Below are positions 54,469-64,000 of a stretch of DNA of 64,000 bases, in pieces. The number at the start of each line of letters is the position of its first letter. The first letter of the stretch is position 1. Location: NCBI RefSeq assembly GCF_000419685.1, contig NZ_ATTM01000004.1:310001-374000 (forward strand), in the 5' to 3' direction. The position numbers and the translations under genes are program-made. The DNA comes from Flavobacterium antarcticum DSM 19726. GTDB taxonomy: Bacteria > Bacteroidota > Bacteroidia > Flavobacteriales > Flavobacteriaceae. The notes beneath the pieces are model-generated. The model made no database searches and was not told the DNA's origin. It saw nothing but the letters and a program-made list of their open reading frames with translations.

Positions 54469-55404
54469 TTATTTCAAATTTGCATTTAGTTCCGCATTCA
54501 TACTTCTAACGGCAGTAGCACTTTTAGCAAACTTCGCTTTTTCATCTTCGTTTAAGGTAATATCTACAATTTCTTCGATACCATTTCTTCCGATAATACA
54601 AGGAACACCAATGCAAATATCACTTTCTCCATATTCCCCTTCTAGGAAAACAGAACAAGCAATCATTTTCTTTTGATTGTTCAAAATACTATCTACTAAG
54701 TAAGCTACTGAAGCTCCTGGAGCATACCAAGCCGAAGTTCCTAGTAAACCTGTTAAAGTTGCACCACCAACCATTGTGTCAGCTGCTACTTTATCTAATT
54801 CCTCTTGCGATAAAAATTCAGAAACCGGAATACCGTTGTAAGAAGCCAAACGAGTCAATGGAATCATTGTCGTATCTCCGTGTCCACCAATTACCATTGC
54901 CGAAACGTCTCTTTGTGGCTTGTTTAATGCTTTTGATAAATAATATCTGAAACGTGAACTATCTAAAGCACCACCCATTCCGATGATTCTATTTTTTGGC
55001 AAACCTGTCGCTTTTAACGCCAAGTAAGTCATCGTGTCCATTGGATTAGAAACCACAACGATGATTGCGTTTGGTGAATTTGCCAATACATTTTCTGAAA
55101 CTGATTTTACAATTCCAGCATTGATGCCAATTAATTCTTCACGCGTCATTCCTGGTTTTCTTGGAATTCCAGAAGTAATAACAACTACATCACTGTTTGC
55201 TGTTTTTGTATAATCATTCGTAACTCCTGAAAGCTGTGTATTGAATCCTGTATTAGAAGCACATTGCATGATATCCATCGCCTTACCTTCAGCAAAACCT
55301 TCTTTGATATCTAATAAAACTACTTCACTTGCAATTCCTCTGTAAGAAATTACATCTGCACAAGATGCTCCAACGTTTCCAGCACCAACTATTGTAACTT
55401 TCAT
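54469..55404 (-). CDS. mdh: Malate dehydrogenase (NAD-dependent, LDH-like type)
   Basis: This 311-residue TCA-cycle enzyme oxidises malate to oxaloacetate. It has the Rossmann motif VTIVGAGNVGASCADVI and the substrate-specificity region ITSGIPRKPGMTREEL. Arg82 and Arg88 favour malate over lactate. VVVSNPMDTMTYLAL carries Asn120, Arg151 is in GGALDSSRFRYYL, and the catalytic His175 is in IGGHGDTTMIPL. Normal length; single gene with own terminator. Confidence 0.97.
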   Translation of the reverse strand: MKVTIVGAGNVGASCADVISYRGIASEVVLLDIKEGFAEGKAMDIMQCASNTGFNTQLSGVTNDYTKTANSDVVVITSGIPRKPGMTREELIGINAGIVKSVSENVLANSPNAIIVVVSNPMDTMTYLALKATGLPKNRIIGMGGALDSSRFRYYLSKALNKPQRDVSAMVIGGHGDTTMIPLTRLASYNGIPVSEFLSQEELDKVAADTMVGGATLTGLLGTSAWYAPGASVAYLVDSILNNQKKMIACSVFLEGEYGESDICIGVPCIIGRNGIEEIVDITLNEDEKAKFAKSATAVRSMNAELNANLK

Positions 55405-55429
55405 ATTATGTTGTGTTTAAATTTATTAT

Positions 55430-58373
<2,944 letters not shown>

Positions 58374-58590
58374 TTATATTCTGAATAAATTTAATTTAAC
58401 GAACAAATATAACGAAACGAAGCGACAATTCATTGTAAATACGCATTTAGCGAGAGTAAGTTATTAACATTTGTTCGTTAAAACATGCGAGATTAAGCTC
58501 AAAAATAGTACGATAAAACGGTGCATTACTGATTACTCAAATTTGAAGCAAAAAACATAAAATATTCACAAATAAAATAAAAATAAATAG

Positions 58591-58598
58591 TACGTTTG
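58591..58598 (+). promoter_or_regulatory. -7 promoter element of the porin-family gene
   Basis: TACGTTTG fits TAnnTTTG and lies 22 nt before the ATG at 58621. The expected -33 TTTG is not at the usual distance. Confidence 0.4.
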
Positions 58599-58620
58599 TT
58601 ACCTTTTTAAAAACAAAAAC

Positions 58621-59241
58621 ATGAAAAAATTATTTTTGACAGCCTTTTTAACTTTAGGCTGTTTCTTGTTTTCTTTTGCGCAAAACAAAGGAGATGTAGA
58701 ATTTGGCGTTAATTTAGGTTTTAACTTATCAAATGCTACAGCAGATTCTTTTTCTACAGATACCGGAACTGGTTTCAATGTAGGATTCTCTACTGATTAC
58801 TTTTTTTCAGACCATTGGAGTATCAAAGGAAAATTAATCTACGACCAAAAAGGTTGGGATAATGGTTATTTTCAAGGTCAAGCTGGTGTTCATGAACCGG
58901 ACGCAGACTATAATTTGAACTACTTGACTATTCCTGTTACTGCAAATTGGCACTTTGGAAGTAAACGAAATTGGTATTTGCATTTTGGCCCTTACGTGGG
59001 ATTTCTTTTAAACGCTAAAGAAAGCTCTTTAAACACTGAAGTTACAGATTACTACAGTTCCACTGATTTTGGCTTAGCCGTGGGAATTGGAGTAAAAATA
59101 CCTGTATCAGACAAGTTGAAGATATTCATCGAATACGATGGACAAAGCGGCTTTCTAGATATTTTTAGAGACAATAGAGATGATGTTGTAACTGGAGCAA
59201 GAAGTGCATTCAATGTTGGCTTGAACTTCATGATGAAATAG
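58621..59241 (+). CDS. Porin-family outer-membrane beta-barrel protein
   Basis: The 206-residue precursor has a signal peptide (KKLFLTAFLTLGCFLFSFAQ) and an eight-strand OMP_b-brl-type barrel: VEFGVNLGFNLSNATA, GFNVGFSTDYFFSDHWSIKG, NYLTIPVTANWHFG and a last strand AFNVGLNFMMK. It resembles OmpA/PorT-like small barrels of Bacteroidota. A single gene with a strong terminator; ligand or role unknown. Confidence 0.88.
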   Translation: MKKLFLTAFLTLGCFLFSFAQNKGDVEFGVNLGFNLSNATADSFSTDTGTGFNVGFSTDYFFSDHWSIKGKLIYDQKGWDNGYFQGQAGVHEPDADYNLNYLTIPVTANWHFGSKRNWYLHFGPYVGFLLNAKESSLNTEVTDYYSSTDFGLAVGIGVKIPVSDKLKIFIEYDGQSGFLDIFRDNRDDVVTGARSAFNVGLNFMMK

Positions 59242-59260
59242 TTTTCCCTTTTACATAAGC

Positions 59261-59293
59261 AAAAATGCCGTTTGAAATTCGAACGGCATTTTT
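59261..59293. terminator. Bidirectional terminator between the porin gene and the acidic protein gene
   Basis: AAAAATGCCGTT pairs perfectly with AACGGCATTTTT around a 9-nt loop. The minus-strand gene stops at 59296, so its stop lies right at the hairpin. Confidence 0.88.
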
Positions 59294-59295
59294 TA

Positions 59296-59652
59296 TTATA
59301 AATCATTTTCTCCTTTGTTCTCTTCTAAATCTTCGTGGTTATCACCGCCAATTGAGTAATAATTATTCTCTTCATCTTCACTTCCCACATTTTCTAATTC
59401 ATCATCTAACTCTGAACCGGGAACATCCAAATCTGTACCTGTTTTTACAGTCTCAAAATCGAGTTCGTTACGTTTATTAGCAATTCGCGGATCAATTGTT
59501 TGCTTCATTCTTGTTGGATCACTTGGATCAATATCTTCTTCTTTTTTCCCTTGTCGGTACATATCCTCACTTGGTGGATAATTTAAAAAATCAGGCACTT
59601 TTGAATCGTCTTTTCCTTCTTTATGATCGTGTTTATCTGAATTATTCATCAC
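59296..59652 (-). CDS. Small acidic cytosolic protein of unknown function
   Basis: The 118-residue protein is strongly acidic and low in hydrophobics, with no signal peptide. Its centre is PNFxYPPSEDMYRQGKKEEDI-like (VPDFLNYPPSEDMYRQ), a pattern seen in Bacteroidota proteins of unknown role; the C-terminus is Asp/Glu/Asn-rich (ELDDELENVGSEDEENN). It is probably disordered. Single gene. Confidence 0.7.
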   Translation of the reverse strand: MMNNSDKHDHKEGKDDSKVPDFLNYPPSEDMYRQGKKEEDIDPSDPTRMKQTIDPRIANKRNELDFETVKTGTDLDVPGSELDDELENVGSEDEENNYYSIGGDNHEDLEENKGENDL

Positions 59653-59743
59653 AATTGGTTTTAAAAATTAAGTATTGAAAGTTACTTAAAAATTCCACGA
59701 TATAATTATACGATTACTGCCATACCTTATGTTATTTCACAAA

Positions 59744-59769
59744 AAAAGTCTGCCGTTAAGCAGACTTTT
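59744..59769 (-). terminator. Terminator of lpd
   Basis: AAAAGTCTGC pairs perfectly with GCAGACTTTT around CGTTAA, on the minus strand after lpd. Confidence 0.88.
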
Positions 59770-59822
59770 CAATATAAACATCAATGGCAATTGTAATTTA
59801 AATAACAATTACATAATAAATC

Positions 59823-61211
59823 TTACATGTGAATTACTTCGTCATACGCTGCTGCAACGGCTTCCATAACCGCCTCACTCATTGTTGGGTGTGGGTGAAT
59901 TGTTTTCAACACCTCATGACCCGTAGTTTCTAATTTACGTCCCAAAACTGCTTCTGCAATCATGTCTGTAACTCCAGCACCAATCATGTGACAACCTAAC
60001 CATTCGCCGTATTTTGCGTCGAAAATCACTTTTACGAAACCATCTTTTGCACCAGAAGCACTTGCTTTACCCGAAGCCGAAAATGGGAATTTTCCAATTT
60101 TCAAATCGTATCCTTTTTCTCTTGCTTGTTTTTCAGTCAAACCAACAGAAGCAATTTCTGGAGTCGCATACGTACAACCTGGGATATTTCCATAATCAAT
60201 TGGGTCCACGTGCATTCCTGCAATTTTCTCCACACAAGTAATTCCTTCAGCAGAAGCTACGTGAGCCAAAGCTTGCCCCGGAACTACATCACCAATTGCG
60301 TAATATCCTGGAACATTCGTTTGGTAAAAATCGTCAACTATAATCTTATCTTTTTCAAAAGTGATACCTACTTCTCCTAAACCAATATTTTCGATGTTTG
60401 ATTTAATTCCAACAGCAGAAAGTAAAATATCAGCTTCTAAAATCTCTTCGCCTTTAGCTGTTTTTACAGTTGCTTTTACTCCAGCACCTGAAGTATCCAC
60501 TTTTTCAACAGAAGAATTAGTCATGATTTTTACACCCGCTTTCTTCATTGAGCGCTCCATTTGTTTTGAAATATCTTCGTCTTCAACTGGAACAATATTT
60601 GGCATAAATTCAACGATAGTCACATCCGTTCCCATTGAATTATAAAAGTGAGCAAACTCAACTCCAATAGCACCTGAACCTACGATAATCATCGATTTTG
60701 GTTGTTCTGCAAGAGTCATTGCTTGACGGTAACCAATTACTTTTTTACCATCTTGTGGCAAACTTGGCAATTCGCGAGAACGCGCTCCCGTAGCAATAAT
60801 AATATGGTCTCCTGAATATTCAGTTGTTTTTCCGGCTGCGTCAGTAACGTCAATTTTCTTACCCGTTTTGATTTTTCCAGTTCCTTGAATAACGTCTATT
60901 TTGTTTTTCTTCATCAAAAACTCAATCCCTTTACTCATTCCGTTGGCAACACCTCTTGAGCGTTGAACAACAGCGCTAAAATCCTTGTCGAATTCTGAAA
61001 TAGTCAATCCGTAATCAGAAGCATGTTTTAAATAATCGAAAACTTGAGCAGATTTCAATAATGCTTTCGTTGGAATACAACCCCAATTCAAGCAAACGCC
61101 ACCTAAACTTTCTTTCTCGATTACAGCGGTTTTAAAACCCAATTGCGAAGCACGAATCGCAGTTACATAACCACCTGGTCCACTTCCTAAAACAATAATA
61201 TCGTATTTCAT
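59823..61211 (-). CDS. lpd: Dihydrolipoyl dehydrogenase (E3)
   Basis: E3 reoxidises dihydrolipoamide of pyruvate, 2-oxoglutarate and other dehydrogenase complexes. The 462-residue flavoenzyme has the FAD motif IIVLGSGPGGYVTAIR, the redox pair Cys40/Cys45 in GGVCLNWGCIPTKALL, NAD-binding IVGSGAIGVEFAHFY, FAD-binding GYYAIGDVVPGQALAHVA, and the catalytic His441/Glu446 in HPHPTMSEAVMEA. Normal length; no E1 or E2 gene is adjacent. Confidence 0.96.
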   Translation of the reverse strand: MKYDIIVLGSGPGGYVTAIRASQLGFKTAVIEKESLGGVCLNWGCIPTKALLKSAQVFDYLKHASDYGLTISEFDKDFSAVVQRSRGVANGMSKGIEFLMKKNKIDVIQGTGKIKTGKKIDVTDAAGKTTEYSGDHIIIATGARSRELPSLPQDGKKVIGYRQAMTLAEQPKSMIIVGSGAIGVEFAHFYNSMGTDVTIVEFMPNIVPVEDEDISKQMERSMKKAGVKIMTNSSVEKVDTSGAGVKATVKTAKGEEILEADILLSAVGIKSNIENIGLGEVGITFEKDKIIVDDFYQTNVPGYYAIGDVVPGQALAHVASAEGITCVEKIAGMHVDPIDYGNIPGCTYATPEIASVGLTEKQAREKGYDLKIGKFPFSASGKASASGAKDGFVKVIFDAKYGEWLGCHMIGAGVTDMIAEAVLGRKLETTGHEVLKTIHPHPTMSEAVMEAVAAAYDEVIHM

Positions 61212-61356
61212 TTTTTCTTTGGTTTAATATTTTATAAAAAAGAAACGGCCAAATGCACATTTCTTACATTTAAAAATTGTCGTTTTTCAGGTAGCGAAAA
61301 TAAGCAATTATTCTGTTTTAGAAAAACTTCAAAGTTGTTTATTTTTTGTCGAAAAA

Positions 61357-63117
61357 TTATCCGATTTTCTCCACTGAAAACTGTGAATCATACAGTCGTT
61401 TATAGTACCCATTTTCGCGATGCACTAAATCATAATGATTTCCTTGCTCTACAATCAAACCTTTGTCCATCACAATAATTTTATCAGCGTTGATAATTGT
61501 CGCTAATCGGTGTGCAATTACAATTGAAGTTCGACCTTTAGTAACGGTTTCTGTTGCTCTTTGAATTAATTCTTCAGAATAAGTATCTATCGAAGAAGTT
61601 GCTTCATCCAAAATCAAAATACTTGGATTACTCACATACGCTCTTAAAAAAGCGATTAATTGGCGTTGACCAGAAGACAACATCACTCCTCTTTCTTTTA
61701 CATTATAATCGTAACCGTTTGGCAAATTCATAATAAATGGATGCACTCCAATATTTTTTGCAGCAGCAATCACATCTTCTCTCGAAATTTCTGCATTATT
61801 AAGCGTAATATTATTGTGAATCGTATCTGCAAATAAGAAAACATCTTGTAAAACGACAGCAATTTGTTTTCGCAATGATTCTAGCGAATAGCTATTAATG
61901 TTTTCTCCATCAATACAAATGGTTCCCGAATTAATTTCGTAAAAACGATTCAACAAGTTAATAATTGTCGATTTACCAGCTCCTGTAGAACCAACGATTG
62001 CAACAGTTTCGCCCGGATTCACTTTTAAATTAATTCCTTTAATTACTTCTTCATTTTCTAAATAACCAAAATGAACGTCCTTGAATTCAATTTGACCTTC
62101 AAAAACGGGAGCGATAAGAGCGCCTTTGTCTTGAATTTGATCCTCAGTATCTAAAATATCAAAAACACGATTTGCGGCAATCATACCCATTTGCATCTCG
62201 TTGAATTTATCTGCAATTTGTCGCAAAGGATTAAAAAGCATAGTGATGAACATCGTGTAGGAAAATAAATCTCCAAAAGTGGTATCTAAATCACCGCCTA
62301 AAATTCGGGTTCCACCGTACCAAACCACCATTCCTAAAGTCAGCGATGAAATAATATCAGCAATCGGGAAAAATATGGAGTTGTACCAAACAGTTTGAAT
62401 CCACGCTTTTTTGTGTTTGTCGTTGATCTCGCTGAATTTCCGCGCTTCAATTGTCTCTCTATTAAACAATTGAACGATTTTCATTCCCGTCACACGTTCT
62501 TGTACAAAGGTATTCATGTTTGAAATCTGTGTTCTAACTTCTTGAAACGCGACTTGCATTTTCTGCTGGAAAATACGTGTAATGATGACTAAAATAGGCA
62601 TTGCCACAATTACAATCCAAGTCAATTTCCAATTCATATAAAACATAAAAATCAACACCACGACCATTTTCATTAAATCACTGACAATCATAAACAAACC
62701 TTGACTGAAAATTTTTGCAATAGCTTCAATGTCAGAAACTGAACGCGTTACCAATTGGCCAACTGGCGCGTTATCAAAATATTTCATTCTAAAACTCAAC
62801 AAGTGTTTGAACAATTTAGTTCGGATGTCTTTTACGATATCTTGTCCGAGCCAGTTGGCCCAATACACAAAGTAAAACTGCGAAATAACTTCCAGTAATA
62901 ACACAATTCCCATCAAAATAATATAGAAAAGAAGGCCTTTTCCATCATGAGTTTGAATATAACCGTCAACCGTTTGCTTCAACAAATAAGGACGTAATGC
63001 TGCGAAAATAGACAACGCGATTGCCCAAACAATAACGCTATTAAAACGCCATTTGTAAGGCTTGGTGTACACCATTATTCGTTTAAAAACTTTTGTATCG
63101 AATGCTTTTGCTTTCAT
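61357..63117 (-). CDS. ABC exporter, fused TM and ATPase (MsbA/MdlB-like)
   Basis: This 586-residue half-transporter has six TM segments (about residues 20-310), intracellular loops with RTKLFKHLLSFRMKYFD and NMNTFVQERVTGMKIVQLFN, then the ATPase: Walker A VGSTGAGKSTI, Q-loop VVLQDVFLFADT, signature MLSSGQRQLIAFLRA, Walker B ILILDEATSSID and switch His in VIAHRLATI. It is a homodimeric lipid or drug exporter; next gene on the strand is truA, 53 nt upstream. Confidence 0.92.
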   Translation of the reverse strand: MKAKAFDTKVFKRIMVYTKPYKWRFNSVIVWAIALSIFAALRPYLLKQTVDGYIQTHDGKGLLFYIILMGIVLLLEVISQFYFVYWANWLGQDIVKDIRTKLFKHLLSFRMKYFDNAPVGQLVTRSVSDIEAIAKIFSQGLFMIVSDLMKMVVVLIFMFYMNWKLTWIVIVAMPILVIITRIFQQKMQVAFQEVRTQISNMNTFVQERVTGMKIVQLFNRETIEARKFSEINDKHKKAWIQTVWYNSIFFPIADIISSLTLGMVVWYGGTRILGGDLDTTFGDLFSYTMFITMLFNPLRQIADKFNEMQMGMIAANRVFDILDTEDQIQDKGALIAPVFEGQIEFKDVHFGYLENEEVIKGINLKVNPGETVAIVGSTGAGKSTIINLLNRFYEINSGTICIDGENINSYSLESLRKQIAVVLQDVFLFADTIHNNITLNNAEISREDVIAAAKNIGVHPFIMNLPNGYDYNVKERGVMLSSGQRQLIAFLRAYVSNPSILILDEATSSIDTYSEELIQRATETVTKGRTSIVIAHRLATIINADKIIVMDKGLIVEQGNHYDLVHRENGYYKRLYDSQFSVEKIG

Positions 63118-63170
63118 TAAAATTTTAGATTTATGGCTTTAGATTTATGACAAAACTTATACCCTATAAC

Positions 63171-63917
63171 TTATAACAATTCTATATAATCGTACTTAAT
63201 TTCAGTTAAATAAAGTCCGCATGCGGGAACTGAAAACCCTGCTTTTTTTCGGTCTTTACTTTCAATTATGATTTGGAAATCGGCTTTTGAAATTTTACCT
63301 AAACCTACATAAACTAAAGTTCCAACAATGGACCGAACCATATTCCGCAAGAATCGATCTGCTGAAATGGTAAACGTAAGTTGGTCGTCTTCTTCTTTCC
63401 AAAATGCTTTGGTAATTTTACAATTAAACGTGTTTACATCCGTATGTACTTTTGAAAAACATTGAAAATCGTTGTGTTTCATCAGCAAAGATGCGGCATC
63501 ATTCATCGCTTCAACATTTAATTTCTTATTGTAATACCAACTCAATTCATCCAAAAAAACATTTTTTGAAAGATTAATTTTATATTCATACGTTCGTTGT
63601 TTTGCATCAAAACGGGCATGTGCATTTTCATCAACAAGGATAATATTTGAAACCGCGATATCTTTTGGTAAAAACGAATTTAATTTATGGACAATGGTTT
63701 TTGAATCTATTTCATTTTCATAATCAAAATGAGCGAACATTTGACTTGCATGAACGCCTGTATCAGTTCGGCCGGCTCCCATAATTGCGATATTCTTGTC
63801 ATTCAAAACAACGCCAAGTGCTTTAGTCAACGTTTCTTGTACAGAAGTAGCATTCGGTTGAATTTGCCAACCGTGGTAGTTTGTTCCGTTATAAGAAAGT
63901 TGTATAAAAAACCGCAA
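63171..63917 (-). CDS. truA: tRNA pseudouridine synthase A, TTG start
   Basis: TruA makes pseudouridine at tRNA positions 38-40. The 248-residue protein has IQLSYNGTNYHGWQIQP, the catalytic Asp52 in MGAGRTDTGVHASQMFAHFD, and FLRNMVRSIVGTLVYVGLGK. No ATG is available at the conserved N-terminus; a TTG at 63915-63917 gives the family start (M)RFFIQLSYNG. A stop lies five codons upstream in frame, so the TTG is the practical start. A minus-strand TATCTTTG (63939-63946) fits the -7 consensus. Confidence 0.95.
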   Translation of the reverse strand: MRFFIQLSYNGTNYHGWQIQPNATSVQETLTKALGVVLNDKNIAIMGAGRTDTGVHASQMFAHFDYENEIDSKTIVHKLNSFLPKDIAVSNIILVDENAHARFDAKQRTYEYKINLSKNVFLDELSWYYNKKLNVEAMNDAASLLMKHNDFQCFSKVHTDVNTFNCKITKAFWKEEDDQLTFTISADRFLRNMVRSIVGTLVYVGLGKISKADFQIIIESKDRKKAGFSVPACGLYLTEIKYDYIELL

Positions 63918-64000
63918 TATCCTGAAAATTTAAGGCTACAAAGATACTTTATTAATGCTAAAAAAATCAGATTTGAAATACAACAAAATGTTAATATGAT

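Overview
The window is chromosomal DNA of a Bacteroidota bacterium, most likely a Flavobacterium or close relative. The evidence is low GC, very A/T-rich intergenic DNA, promoters of the Bacteroidota type (-7 element TAnnTTTG), two proteins with type B Type IX secretion sorting domains, a fused SecDF, a YaiO-type outer-membrane barrel and a SusB-like GH97 enzyme. The genus is inferred from protein resemblance only. I see no rRNA, tRNA, CRISPR array, transposase or prophage.

Layout. 1-2302: end of a histidine operon (hisH partial, hisA, hisF, hisIE, all overlapping). 2372-3588: arsR-arsM arsenic unit with a palindromic operator. 3819-7132 (minus): alpha/beta hydrolase, beta-lactamase-like serine hydrolase, and an overlapping DUF488/SMUG2-type glycosylase pair. 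7423-8688: CoA-transferase/hydrolase. 9028-17599: a tight six-gene operon (HEAT-repeat membrane protein, processive GT2 synthase, TPR plus YaiO barrel, DUF4838 lipoprotein, DUF1573 lipoprotein, small Asn/Gln-rich protein). It looks like a synthase-dependent exopolysaccharide export machine with an unusual parts list and is the best candidate here for an undescribed system.

17842-24641: SulP transporter behind a leader hairpin, Csp-type copper storage protein, GH97 glucosidase, rhodanese, and a MarR-nitroreductase-YceI operon whose promoter carries two copies of one inverted repeat. 24752-25316: decayed trpG/pabA-like pseudogene. 25571-30451: TetR-controlled TolC-EmrA-EmrB efflux operon with duplicated operators and a degenerate repeat inserted before emrB.

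30545-39204 is mostly minus strand: yaaA, a CarboxypepD_reg-like exported protein, hutH, pyrF, a small accessory patch (PD-(D/E)XK-like protein, small membrane proteins, a 21-residue-repeat coiled coil joined to a histidine-kinase DHp domain with no ATPase) and prfA. 39205-39860 is a gene-free stretch packed with palindromes, two of them copies of a REP-like element that also occurs at 22380. 39862-50526: pRiA4b ORF-3-like protein, four-helix-bundle protein overlapping an NdpA-type nucleoid protein, lipoprotein, ABC exporter pair, two large T9SS cargo proteins and a cation:proton antiporter. 50618-51101 is a broken secreted-protein gene. 51278-63917 is housekeeping: secDF, mdh, a DUF6588-like barrel overlapping gyrB, an OmpA-like porin, an acidic protein, lpd, an MsbA-type ABC exporter and truA with a TTG start.

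Many transcription units end in clear stem-loop plus T-run terminators, commonly 50-150 nt after the stop codon. All family assignments come from recognisable motifs, not from database searches.
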